From the NCBI RefSeq assembly GCF_014836755.1, contig NZ_JACSQF010000010.1, positions 116,956 to 180,955 of the forward strand: a stretch of DNA of 64,000 nucleotides, read 5' to 3'. The translations under genes were made by a program, and so were the position numbers. A model generated the notes under the pieces. It was not told where the DNA came from, did no database searches, and worked only from the letters and a program-made list of their open reading frames with translations. The stretch is from Oerskovia merdavium. GTDB taxonomy: Bacteria; Actinomycetota; Actinomycetes; Actinomycetales; Cellulomonadaceae. Below are positions 44,636 through 52,782 of this stretch, piece by piece (within the stretch, counting starts at the first letter, position 1; the number at the start of each line of letters is the position of its first letter).

Positions 44636-46165
44636 TCAGCCCGTGGGCTCCCCGTCCGGCACCAGGACCCGCACGCCGCGCCGTTCCAGGACCGTGGTCG
44701 TCGTCTCGTCGAGCGTCCGCAGGGTCGACTCGTCGAACCCGTTCCCGACCGAGCGCACCATGAGCGTCGCGGACCCCGATGTCAGGTAGCGCAGCGCCTC
44801 GCGCTGCCACGCGGCGTTCCGGTCGCGCGGCACGGCCTGCCCTGCGGCGTCGCGCGCCCCGACGTCGTACGCGTACCCCGACAGGTCCACGGGGAGCTCG
44901 CACCCGCGGTCCAGGCCGCGGCTCAGCACGTCGGTCAGGGCCAGCAGGGCGGGCGAGTCCGCCTGGACGCAGCCCTCCTCGGGGAGGGCCGCGCGCAGCT
45001 CGGCCGCCGGGAACGGGGTGGCACGAGGTGGGGCGGGTGCGGCCGTCGCGAGCCCCAGGCCCAGGCACGCCCCCGCGGCCACGAGACCCCGGCCCCCGGC
45101 CGGGACGAGCGAGACCGCGGCGGCCACCACGAGCACCAGGGCGGGGGTCACGAACGCCGCGTACTGCTGGTAGGCCGACGGCGAGGCCAGCAGCACCACG
45201 GTCTGGACGACGAGCAGAGCGACCCACAGCCGCCCACGGTGCCCGGCCCAGGCGACGACCGCCGCGACGAGCACCGCGGCCAGGACGGCCCAGACCAGGG
45301 CGAGCTGCGCCGTCGGGGTGGTGACCCACGTGGTGCTGCCCGTCCCGGCGATCCAGGCGAGCCGCTGCTCGATGCTCGTGTCGGTCTCGCGCGGCCGTCC
45401 GAGCTGGTCCAGGAACACCATGCGGAACATGTCCGAGCCGGCTGCGAGCGCGAACGGCGCCAGCACGACGACGACCGCCCCCAGGGCCCCGGCGCTCGCG
45501 CGCAGAGCCGCCCGCCACCCGGCCGTCACGAGCAGCCAGCCGATGACGACGAGCGCGGGCACGACGCCCCAGATCTTGACCGTGGCGCCGAGCCCCAGGA
45601 CGGCGCCGCCCGCCCAGAGCCAGCCCGGGCGCGCCCCCGCCCCCGCGCCCGGCAGGCCGCGCAGCAGCAGGGTCACCCCGCCGAGCAGGCACAGCGAGCC
45701 GAGCGGCTCGAGCAGCGTGATGCGCTCGGCCCACGCCGCGGCGAACGAGACCGCGTACAGGACCCCGCCCACGACCGCCGCGGTGGTCCCCCAGCGCCCG
45801 GCGATGCGCGTCACCAGGACGGCGTTCGTCGCCCCGACCACCATGACGCCCACGCGTGCGGCGACCAGGGCGTCGCTGTCGCTCGTCCACGCGGTCAGGG
45901 CGGCGAACGGCGTCAGGGCGAGCATCGACCCGGGCGGGTGCAGGAGCGTGAAGTCGCGGTAGGGCACGAGCCCGTGCACCAGGGTGACGGCCGACGAGAA
46001 GTACACGCCGTCGTCGTACCCCTGGTAGTCGCGGACGCCGACCGTCCCGCCCACGAGGCTCCACCGCACCGCGAACGCGAGGACGGCGACCCCGGCAGCG
46101 ACGATCCAGCCCGTCGCGCGGGTGGGGCGTCGGGCGGGGCGGTGGGTGCGGGGCGCCGGGCTCAC
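44636..46165 (-). CDS. Polytopic membrane glycosyltransferase (GT-C fold), putative
   Basis: 509 residues from the GTG at 46163-46165, preceded seven bases upstream by CAGACT, a possible -10. About ten membrane helices. After helix 1 the first loop reads RDYQGYDDGVYFSSAVTLVHG and YRDFTLLHPPGSMLAL, with the acidic-plus-HPPG pattern of GT-C enzymes that use polyprenyl-phosphate sugars. The C-terminal ~150 residues form an external domain with Cys pairs (EGCVQADS, DRGCELPVD). Acceptor and sugar unknown. A longer reading upstream lacks support. Confidence 0.7.
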   Translation of the reverse strand: MSPAPRTHRPARRPTRATGWIVAAGVAVLAFAVRWSLVGGTVGVRDYQGYDDGVYFSSAVTLVHGLVPYRDFTLLHPPGSMLALTPFAALTAWTSDSDALVAARVGVMVVGATNAVLVTRIAGRWGTTAAVVGGVLYAVSFAAAWAERITLLEPLGSLCLLGGVTLLLRGLPGAGAGARPGWLWAGGAVLGLGATVKIWGVVPALVVIGWLLVTAGWRAALRASAGALGAVVVVLAPFALAAGSDMFRMVFLDQLGRPRETDTSIEQRLAWIAGTGSTTWVTTPTAQLALVWAVLAAVLVAAVVAWAGHRGRLWVALLVVQTVVLLASPSAYQQYAAFVTPALVLVVAAAVSLVPAGGRGLVAAGACLGLGLATAAPAPPRATPFPAAELRAALPEEGCVQADSPALLALTDVLSRGLDRGCELPVDLSGYAYDVGARDAAGQAVPRDRNAAWQREALRYLTSGSATLMVRSVGNGFDESTLRTLDETTTTVLERRGVRVLVPDGEPTG

Positions 46166-46304
46166 TCGTTCGAGTCTGCCCGGCTTCCGCGCGGGGCGCC
46201 TGAGGGAGGCGGTCGGGTCGTGGTCCGCGTCCGGGGGAGGGTCCGCGTGCCCGACGACGGTGCTCGCCTCGGTATCTCGGGTCCGGCTGGGGAGCCGGTC
46301 GGGT

Positions 46305-48194
46305 TCAGCGCACGGCGACCGCGGGCTCGGCCGGCGAGGGGGCATAGGCAGTCTGCGGAGGACCGGAGAGGCGCGCGCCGCGGCTCGCTCGCAGCGCCCA
46401 GAGGATCGCGACGAGGTCGACGCCCTCCTGCATCCAGGCGCCCGCGAGCGCGGGGAGGTACCCGAGTGCCGCGACCAGCATGAGCGCGACGCTGAGCCCG
46501 ATGCCGACCCAGATGCTCTGCAGCGCGACCCGGAGCGTGTCCTTGCTGACCCGCACGGCTGCTGCGACGGCCGAGACGTCGTCGCGCAGGACGACCGCGT
46601 CGGCCGAGTCGCTCGCGGCCGTGGCGCCGCGCGCTCCCATGGCGATCCCGACGTCGGCCGAGGCCAGGACCGGCGCGTCGTTCACACCGTCGCCCACCAT
46701 GACCACGGGGCGCGCGGGGGCGTCCCGGACCGCCTCGACCTTGTCGAGCGGCAGGCACTCTGCGCGCACGTCGTCGATGCCCAGGGCGGCCGCGACGTGC
46801 TCGGCCGTCGTCCGCTGGTCGCCCGTGAGCATCATGACGTGGTCGACGCCCAGGGACCGGAGCGTGCTCACCGTGGTCGCGGCCTCGGCCCGCACCTCGT
46901 CGCGCAGGACCAGCGCCCCGACGGGGACCCCGTCGACCGCGACGTGGACCGCGAGCTCGCCGGGCTGGAGCACGGCGGGCTCGACGGCGGTGCGGGTCTC
47001 GGCGGCGACGTAGGACCGTTTCCCCACCACGACCTCCCGGCCCGCGACGAGAGCCCGGACACCGTGCGCCGGGACCTCGTGGGCCTCGGTGCCCTCGGCC
47101 GGCTGGAGCCGGCGCTGCCGAGCGCCCTCCACGACGGCGTCGGCCAGGACGTGGCTCGAGTACTGCTCGGCCGACGCAGCCAGCCGCAGCACCTCGTCGG
47201 CCCCCAGGCTCCCGGTGGTCTCGACGCGCGCGAGCGCGGGACGACCGTGGGTGAGGGTCCCGGTCTTGTCGAAGGCCACGGTGCGGGCGCGGTCGAGCCT
47301 CTCCAGGGTCTCGCTCGACTTGACGATCACGCCCTCGCGCGCGGCGCGGCTCATCCCGCCCATGAAGGCGACCGGCGCCGCGATGAGCAACGGGCACGGT
47401 GTCGCCACGACGAGTACCTCCGCGAACCGGGTGCCGTCCCCGCTGACCCACCAGGCGAGCCCGGCGATCGCGAGCGCGACGAGGGTGAAGGGGACCGCGA
47501 AGCGGTCGGCCAGCCGGACGGTCCGTGACCGGCTCGTGGTCGCCTGCTCGACCAGCGCGACGATCTGCTGGTACTGGCTGTCGCGGGCCGACCTGGTCGC
47601 GCGCAGCGTGATGGCCTGCTGCCCGTTGACGCCCCCCGAGGGGACCTCGGCACCCCGCTGACGCTCGACCGGCAGGGGCTCGCCCGTGAGCGACGACTCG
47701 TCGAGGTCTGCCCGGTCGCTGACGAGCTCGCCGTCGACCGGGACCACCTCGGCCGGACGGACCACGACCAGGTCGCCGGGGCGCACGTCGTCGACGGGGA
47801 CGTCGCGCAGCGAGCCGCCGTCGAGCACGTGCGCGGTCGCGGGGGCGCGGGACATGAGCGCCGAGAGGTCGCGGCGGGCCCGGTTCGCTGCGTAGTCCTC
47901 GAGCGCCTCGCCTCCCGTCAGCATGAGCACCACGACGAGGGCCGCCCAGTGCTCGCCGACGACCACCGCGGCCGTCACGGCCGTCACCGCGAGGATGTCG
48001 ATCCCGGCGTGCCCGCGGAGCAGGTCACGGAGCATACCCACGCCCGTCCATCCTGCGACGGCCAGCGCGTAGGCGGACACGAGCCACGGGACGGCCGGGG
48101 ACCAGGGGGTGAGCGAGAGGACCCCGGCGACGGCCGCGACCAGGACCGTCGCCATCACCAGCGGATACCGCCCGAGGTTCTTCACTGTGGTCAT
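46305..48194 (-). CDS. Heavy-metal P1B-type ATPase with TPC motif
   Basis: 629 residues from the ATG at 48192-48194, without an N-terminal metal-binding domain. Motifs: LDESSLTGEPLPV (actuator), VVATPCPLLIAAPVAF (membrane metal site TPC rather than CPC/CPH/SPC), FDKTGTLTHGRP (phosphorylated Asp), MLTGDQRTTAEHVA, GDGVNDAPVLASADVGIAMG. Where most P1B pumps have the HP dipeptide, this reads SSHVLA (HV). TPC pumps have poorly defined specificity; export of a transition metal is inferred. TAGACA seven bases upstream and an inverted repeat near -35 suggest regulation. Confidence 0.85.
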   Translation of the reverse strand: MTTVKNLGRYPLVMATVLVAAVAGVLSLTPWSPAVPWLVSAYALAVAGWTGVGMLRDLLRGHAGIDILAVTAVTAAVVVGEHWAALVVVLMLTGGEALEDYAANRARRDLSALMSRAPATAHVLDGGSLRDVPVDDVRPGDLVVVRPAEVVPVDGELVSDRADLDESSLTGEPLPVERQRGAEVPSGGVNGQQAITLRATRSARDSQYQQIVALVEQATTSRSRTVRLADRFAVPFTLVALAIAGLAWWVSGDGTRFAEVLVVATPCPLLIAAPVAFMGGMSRAAREGVIVKSSETLERLDRARTVAFDKTGTLTHGRPALARVETTGSLGADEVLRLAASAEQYSSHVLADAVVEGARQRRLQPAEGTEAHEVPAHGVRALVAGREVVVGKRSYVAAETRTAVEPAVLQPGELAVHVAVDGVPVGALVLRDEVRAEAATTVSTLRSLGVDHVMMLTGDQRTTAEHVAAALGIDDVRAECLPLDKVEAVRDAPARPVVMVGDGVNDAPVLASADVGIAMGARGATAASDSADAVVLRDDVSAVAAAVRVSKDTLRVALQSIWVGIGLSVALMLVAALGYLPALAGAWMQEGVDLVAILWALRASRGARLSGPPQTAYAPSPAEPAVAVR

Positions 48195-48502
48195 ACCACG
48201 TTGTCTAGCATTTCGTGCACATTCTTTCCAGCAAGGAAAGGCTCGCCTGGGACTGTGTGAGGAAAGGCATTCCTTCGCTGGAGTCCCCACATTTCTTCGG
48301 GGCTTCTCGGGCGGCCCCGGTGTTGCGACATGAGTGCCAGGAGCCGCGAGATGCCGCCGATCTTCGGTGCTTGCGCCAGGGGTGGGTCAGCGACAACGCG
48401 GACCTTTTCGGCGAACGTGGCGATCGTGGCGGCGCGTGGCGCAGAAATGTCCCGCCGGTGCGCGAAGAATGTGTTGGTGCGGGGTTCTGCCGTGGGTGGG
48501 TG
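48195..48502. other. Gene-free region upstream of the P-type ATPase
   Basis: 308 bp between the P-ATPase start and the feoC stop, with visibly lower GC at the ATPase end. It holds TAGACA (complement of 48202-48207) as a possible -10 and the palindrome CTTTCC-AGCAA-GGAAAG at 48224-48240 over the expected -35. The remainder shows no supported gene. Confidence 0.6.
48224..48240. promoter_or_regulatory. Candidate operator over the P-ATPase -35 region
   Basis: Perfect inverted repeat CTTTCC-N5-GGAAAG, 30-46 bp upstream of the ATPase start. A related GGAAAGGCATTCC follows at about 48261. A metal-responsive repressor site is plausible. Confidence 0.4.
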
Positions 48503-48862
48503 TCAGCCGCGCCGGGGCGACGCAGACGCGAGCGGGCACCCCGCGCACGCTAGGGGGATCCGGCGCCGCGTGCCCGCCGCGGGTGGGGGCGTGCAGCCCC
48601 GGCCTCCGGCACCCGTCGCGCAGCCGAGGGCGGGTGCCGCGCCCTGCCGCGTCGGGCGGGGTCCCGCGACCTGCGCGAGCCCCAGGCGGACGAGCTGAGC
48701 GACCGCCGCGTCGACGAGCCGCGGGTCGAGGCCCAGGTCGGCCGACAGGGCGCCGACCGCAACCCCGGCGCGGAGCCGTGCCAGCACGGGGCGCAGGAGC
48801 TCGCGGGGTGCTGCGCCGTCAGGGAGGCCAAGCACCTCGCTCGGCGCCGTCGGGGCGCTCAC
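48503..48862 (-). CDS. feoC: FeoC-like winged-helix protein with four cysteines
   Basis: 119 residues from a GTG overlapping the feoB stop (GTGA). A small winged-helix-like N-terminus (ELLRPVLARLRAGVAVGALS then DPRLVDAAVAQLVRLGLAQV) is followed by a Cys-rich C-terminus: C81, C90, C106 and C109, ending PLACAGCPLAS, consistent with an iron-sulfur cluster as in FeoC proteins. Its position after feoAB supports the call. The exact role of FeoC (regulating FeoB activity or turnover) is debated. Confidence 0.72.
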   Translation of the reverse strand: MSAPTAPSEVLGLPDGAAPRELLRPVLARLRAGVAVGALSADLGLDPRLVDAAVAQLVRLGLAQVAGPRPTRQGAAPALGCATGAGGRGCTPPPAAGTRRRIPLACAGCPLASASPRRG

Positions 48863-50889
48863 CAGACGAGCCGCAGGAGCTGGAAGGTCGCGACCGACAG
48901 GACCCACGCGACGCCCAGCTGGACCGCGACGGCCCCCAGGGTCCAGCGCCACCCGAACATCCGCCGCTGCTCGGCGACCGTCGCGAGGCACGGCGTGTAG
49001 GCGAGCACGAAGACCATGAAGGCCAGCGCGGCCGCGGGGGCGTGCCCGCCCGACGTCTCGTCGAGCGTGGCCCGGAGCTGTTCGCCGAGCTCGCCCGGTG
49101 AGGAGCCCACGGGCTCGTCGACCGCGTACGCCTGCGCGAGCGCGCCCACGGCGACCTCCTTGGCCACGAAGCCCGTGACCAGCGCGCTCGTGGTGCGCCA
49201 GTCGCCGTAGCCGGCAGGGGAGAAGACCGGAGCGACCTGGTCGGTCAGGCGCCCGTAGGCCGAGTCGTGCACGGGCACCTCGCCGAACGCGTGCCCGGGC
49301 GTCACGGGGACCGCGAGCAGGAGCCAGACGACGACGAGGACGCCCACGATGATCGTGCCCGCACCGCGCAGGAACGCGAGCACGCGACGACCCGTCGTCA
49401 CGAGCAGCGGGACCGGGCGCGGCACGTGGTAGGCCGGGAGGACGAGCGCGAGCGGCTCGTGTGCCAGGTCGCGGAACAGCGTGCCCCGCAGCGCCAGCGC
49501 CCCGACGAGCACCAGCGCGACGCTCAGCACGTACATCGCGAGCACCACGAGCCCGGTGTGCCGCGGGAAGAACGTGCCCGCGAGCAGGACGTACACCGTC
49601 AGCCGGGCGGGGCACGAGGTGTACGGGACCAGGAGGCCCGTGAGGAGCCGTTGCCGCGCGTTCGGGAGCGTGCGCGTCGCGGCGAGCGCCGGGAGGTTGC
49701 ACCCGAAACCCACGATCAGGGGCATGATGACGCGCCCGTCGAGGCCGACCGACCGCATGAGGCGGTCCGCCAGGACCGCGACCCGCGCGACGTAGCCAGA
49801 GTCCTCGAGCAGCCCGATCGCCAGGAACATCAGGGCCATGAGCGGCGCGAACGCGACGACGACCCCGACGCCCGCGACCACGCCGTCGACCAGGAGCCCC
49901 TCGAGCCAGCCGCCGCCCACGCCCACGCCGTCGAGCACCCAGGTCACGAAGCTCGCGACGGGGCCCGTGACGAGGGCCTCGGTCGCGCCCATGATCGGCG
50001 CCGCGACCCAGGTCGCGAGCTGGAACAGCGCCCAGAGCGTCAGGACGAAGACCGGCAGGCCCACCCAGGGGTCGAGCAGGAGCGCGTCGATCCGGTCCGC
50101 GCGGCTGCGCGTCGCGGTGCGGTGCGCGTCGACCGACTCGACGACGTCGTCGGCCCACCCGAGCAGCGCGTCGATGCGGTCGAGCTCGTCGTCGGGTGCG
50201 GTGCGCGGTGCCGTGGTGCAGACAGGCAGACCCAGGACGGGCCGCGGCTGCTCGGCCACCGCGCGGACGGCTGCGGCCAGTCCGTCCGCACCGCGCCCCG
50301 TGCGGGGATCGACCTCGACCACGGGCACGCCCAGCCGGGCGGCGAGCCGCCCGGCGTCGACCGCGAGCCCGTCGACCGTCGCGACGTCCGTCATCGTGAG
50401 GGCGACGACGACGCGCTCGGTCCGCGTCCCGACCTGGCCGAGCAGGAACAGCGCGCTGTGCAGCTCGGCCGCGTTGGCGACGAGGAGCGTCACGGTCCCG
50501 TGCTCGGCCCCGGCCCGCTCGATCTCGGCGACCGTCACCGCCTCGTCGGGCGAGACCGGGGTGAGCGAGTAGGTGCCGGGGAGGTCGACGAGCGCGAGCG
50601 GGGTCGCGGGCACCGGGTCTGTGCCGGTGCGCGGCCGCCAGGTTCCTCGGGCCAGGTCGACCGTGGTCCCCGGGACGTTCCGGGTGGTCTGCCGTGCGCC
50701 GGTGAGGTGGTTGAAGAGGGTCGACTTCCCGGCGTTGGGCGTGCCCACGAGCAGGACCCGCAGGTCGGGGGCGAGGTCCGGGGCCGTGGCTGCACCGCGG
50801 CCGGGGCCCTGTCGACCGCGGGGGTGGGCGGCGCCGTCGGGCCCGTCGTGAGTGCGCGGCGCGCCCCCCTCGCAGTGCGGACAGCTCAC
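48859..50889 (-). CDS. feoB: Ferrous iron transporter FeoB
   Basis: 676 residues. N-terminus SCPHCEGG, then a G-protein domain: G1 GTPNAGKST, G2 NVPGTT, G3 DLPGTYSL. At G4 it has TMTD where NxxD is usual, which should weaken guanine selectivity. The membrane domain has GFGCNLPALAATRTL and VPYTSCPARLTVYVLLAGTF gate motifs with their conserved cysteines, and a C-terminal Cys in AYTPCLATVAEQRR. The GTG start overlaps the feoA stop by four bases. It imports Fe2+. Confidence 0.93.
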   Translation of the reverse strand: MSCPHCEGGAPRTHDGPDGAAHPRGRQGPGRGAATAPDLAPDLRVLLVGTPNAGKSTLFNHLTGARQTTRNVPGTTVDLARGTWRPRTGTDPVPATPLALVDLPGTYSLTPVSPDEAVTVAEIERAGAEHGTVTLLVANAAELHSALFLLGQVGTRTERVVVALTMTDVATVDGLAVDAGRLAARLGVPVVEVDPRTGRGADGLAAAVRAVAEQPRPVLGLPVCTTAPRTAPDDELDRIDALLGWADDVVESVDAHRTATRSRADRIDALLLDPWVGLPVFVLTLWALFQLATWVAAPIMGATEALVTGPVASFVTWVLDGVGVGGGWLEGLLVDGVVAGVGVVVAFAPLMALMFLAIGLLEDSGYVARVAVLADRLMRSVGLDGRVIMPLIVGFGCNLPALAATRTLPNARQRLLTGLLVPYTSCPARLTVYVLLAGTFFPRHTGLVVLAMYVLSVALVLVGALALRGTLFRDLAHEPLALVLPAYHVPRPVPLLVTTGRRVLAFLRGAGTIIVGVLVVVWLLLAVPVTPGHAFGEVPVHDSAYGRLTDQVAPVFSPAGYGDWRTTSALVTGFVAKEVAVGALAQAYAVDEPVGSSPGELGEQLRATLDETSGGHAPAAALAFMVFVLAYTPCLATVAEQRRMFGWRWTLGAVAVQLGVAWVLSVATFQLLRLVW

Positions 50890-51116
50890 GGGGCGGTCTC
50901 GAACCTGCGGACCGTCGCGGCGTCGAGCGCGATCCGGCGGCGGCCCACGAGCACGACGCGGCCGCCGAAGGGGGTCCGGAGCGCGACGGTCACGTCCGCG
51001 CCGGGGCGCAGGCCGAGCTCGCGGAGGCGCACGTCGGACGTGGGGGTGAGCCGCGCGCCCGCGCGCGCCGAGGTCAGGACGACGCGGGTGCCCGGGGGGA
51101 CCTCGGCAAGGTTCAT
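50886..51116 (-). CDS. feoA: Ferrous iron transport protein FeoA
   Basis: 76 residues, an SH3-like fold: LTPTSDVRLRELGLRPGADV, TVALRTPFGGRVVL. It binds the G domain of FeoB. TAGCGT (complement of 51124-51129) lies seven bases before the ATG, so feoABC mRNA is probably leaderless. An iron box at 51134-51152 lies just upstream of this -10. Confidence 0.92.
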   Translation of the reverse strand: MNLAEVPPGTRVVLTSARAGARLTPTSDVRLRELGLRPGADVTVALRTPFGGRVVLVGRRRIALDAATVRRFETAP

Positions 51117-51133
51117 GCTGCCGACGCTAGTGA

Positions 51134-51152
51134 TGAGGTGAGGCTTGCCTCA
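51134..51152. promoter_or_regulatory. DtxR/IdeR-type iron box of feoABC
   Basis: TGAGGTGAGGCTTGCCTCA agrees with the 19-bp iron-box consensus at 14 positions and spans the -35/spacer of the feoA promoter, where a repressor would block polymerase. Confidence 0.75.
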
Positions 51153-51190
51153 GATGCCGGAGGTCCTCGCGTCGCAGGCCGTTGGTCCCG

Positions 51191-51397
51191 TCAGAGGCTG
51201 AGCAGCGCGCCCGTCCCGATCCCCGCGAGCGTGCCGATCACGACCGTCACCACGGCGATCGCCACGGGGTGCGCGGGCGTGCCGTGCAGGCGCTGCCAGA
51301 GGCTCGGGGCCGCGGGAGCGGTCGCGGCATGGTGGATCTCGCGGCGGGAGAGACCCGCGGTCACGGGGGCGGGCTCGGTGACGTGCTGCGTGCTCAT
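51191..51397 (-). CDS. Small single-pass membrane protein, unknown
   Basis: 68 residues; GGAGG lies seven bases before the ATG at 51395-51397. Soluble N-terminus (SRREIHHAATAPAAPSLWQR) and one C-terminal helix (VAIAVVTVVIGTLAGIGTGA). It is upstream of feoA on the same strand and may be transcribed separately. No family recognised. Confidence 0.6.
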   Translation of the reverse strand: MSTQHVTEPAPVTAGLSRREIHHAATAPAAPSLWQRLHGTPAHPVAIAVVTVVIGTLAGIGTGALLSL

Positions 51398-51537
51398 GGT
51401 TCTACCTCCGGGAGTTCTGCTTCTGGGAGGAGAGACGCGCTCGTGCGGTCGGCGTGACGCGGAAGTCGTGGTGAGGAGAGTCACGTGGTCCCCGGTGGCG
51501 GAGAGGTCGGCGCCGACGTAAGGGTCGACGGCCCGCC

Positions 51538-51558
51538 GTGCGGGGGCCCCACCCGCAC
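51538..51558 (-). terminator. Hairpin after the LacI-family repressor gene
   Basis: GTGCGGG (51538-51544) pairs with CCCGCAC (51552-51558), loop of seven, 18 bp past the lacI-type stop. Confidence 0.55.
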
Positions 51559-51575
51559 CGGCGGACCCGCCCGCG

Positions 51576-52595
51576 CTAGGCGCTCGCGGGCGCCCCCGTG
51601 CTCCCGCGCACCACGAGGCTCGTCGCGAGGTCCATGCGGGTGTTGGTCACGTCGCCCTCGCGCGCCTTGAGGACGAGCCGCGCAGCCTCCTGGCCCATCT
51701 CCTGGAGCGGCTGGTGGATGGTCGTCAGCGCGGGGCTCGACCAGCGAGCCACGGGGACGTCGTCGTAGCCCACGATCGAGAGGTCCTCGGGGACGCGCAG
51801 CCCGTGGCGACGCGCGGCCTCGAGGACGCCGAGCGCCTGGAGGTCCGAGCCCGCGAAGATCGCCGTGGGCGGCTCGGGCAGGCTGAGGAGCTCGTCCGCG
51901 CGGTCGGTGCCGCCCTGGGGGTGGAAGTCGCCGAACCGGACGAGGTCCGGGTCCGCGGTGAGTCCCGCCGTGCCGAGCGCCGAGCGGTAGCCGTCGAGGC
52001 GGGCCAGCGAGCACATCATGTCCTCGGGACCCGTGATGACGCCGATGCGGCGGTGGCCGAGCTCGATCAGGTGGCGGGTAGCCATGAGGCCGCCCTGCCA
52101 GTTCGCGGAGCCGACCGAGGGGACGTCGGGCTCGGGGTCGCCCGCGGGGTCGATGACCGCGAACGGGATGGCCCGGGACCGGAGCTGCTCCTTGACCGCC
52201 GACGGGAGCGTCGAGAAGACGAGCACGACGCCGAGCGGGCGGCGGGCCAGGACGCCCTCGATCCACTCGGGCCCCGGGGAGTGCCGGGTGCCGGACTCGG
52301 TCAGCACGACGCTCGCGCCGTGCTCGCGCGCGACGTCCTCGACGCCGCGGATGAGCTCCATGGCCCAGATGCTCTCGAGCTCGTGGAACACGATCTCGAT
52401 GAGCGGGGCCGAGGCGGTGGGGCTCTTGCGGCGCCGGTAGCCGTGGCGGACCAGGAGCGCCTCGACACGGTCGCGCGTCCCGGCCGCGACGTCGGTGCGT
52501 CCGTTGAGCACCTTGGACACGGTCGAGAGGGACACCTGGGCCTCGGTGGCCACGGCGGCGAGAGTGACCCGCCCCGGAAGAACTTCGTCGGTCAT
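51576..52595 (-). CDS. bxlR: LacI-family repressor of the xylo-oligosaccharide genes
   Basis: 339 residues. N-terminal helix-turn-helix VTLAAVATEAQVSLSTVSKV and the hinge LNGRTDVAAGTRDRVEALLV, then a ribose-binding-like sensor domain (GVVLVFSTLP, IPFAVIDPAGDP, SIVGYDDVPVARWSSPALTT). TACGCT (complement of 52603-52608) lies seven bases before the ATG, a leaderless start. A CGAAACTTTC copy at 52620-52629 (minus strand) overlaps its -35, implying autoregulation. Divergent from a bxlEFGA-type cluster, matching the bxlR layout of Streptomyces. Confidence 0.82.
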   Translation of the reverse strand: MTDEVLPGRVTLAAVATEAQVSLSTVSKVLNGRTDVAAGTRDRVEALLVRHGYRRRKSPTASAPLIEIVFHELESIWAMELIRGVEDVAREHGASVVLTESGTRHSPGPEWIEGVLARRPLGVVLVFSTLPSAVKEQLRSRAIPFAVIDPAGDPEPDVPSVGSANWQGGLMATRHLIELGHRRIGVITGPEDMMCSLARLDGYRSALGTAGLTADPDLVRFGDFHPQGGTDRADELLSLPEPPTAIFAGSDLQALGVLEAARRHGLRVPEDLSIVGYDDVPVARWSSPALTTIHQPLQEMGQEAARLVLKAREGDVTNTRMDLATSLVVRGSTGAPASA

Positions 52596-52619
52596 GCCGG
52601 CCAGCGTAGCGCCTCGGGA

Positions 52620-52632
52620 GAAAGTTTCGAAG
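52620..52632 (-). promoter_or_regulatory. LacI-type operator on the bxlR side
   Basis: On the minus strand this reads CTTCGAAACTTTC; it carries CGAA-ACT-TTC, one base short of the CGAA-N3-TTCG site on the importer side. It sits over the -35 region of bxlR. Confidence 0.6.
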
Positions 52633-52700
52633 GGTGTCCTGCTGTGTCTCGGCATCGAGTTCTCAGTGTTCTCGCAGCAGATAACGGTTCGGACTCGTTG

Positions 52701-52729
52701 TTGACCCCAGCAGGTTCGCGTCTTAGAGT
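52701..52729 (+). promoter_or_regulatory. Promoter of the bxlE operon
   Basis: TTGACC (52701-52706) and TAGAGT (52724-52729) with an ideal 17-bp spacer. Transcription would begin about 45-50 nt before the bxlE start, leaving the operators in the leader. Confidence 0.7.
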
Positions 52730-52746
52730 CCAGGGCAACCGAGTAC

Positions 52747-52776
52747 TTTCGGCGCAGGTGCCGAAACTTTCGAAAG
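52747..52776 (+). promoter_or_regulatory. Overlapping operators in the bxlE leader
   Basis: TTTCGGC-GCAGGT-GCCGAAA (52747-52766) overlaps CGAAACTTTCG (52762-52772) and the perfect palindrome CTTTCGAAAG (52767-52776). CGAA...TTCG elements have been reported for BxlR/XlnR-like repressors in Streptomyces. Binding here, between promoter and ribosome binding site, would block elongation. Confidence 0.7.
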
Positions 52777-52782
52777 GGTTCG

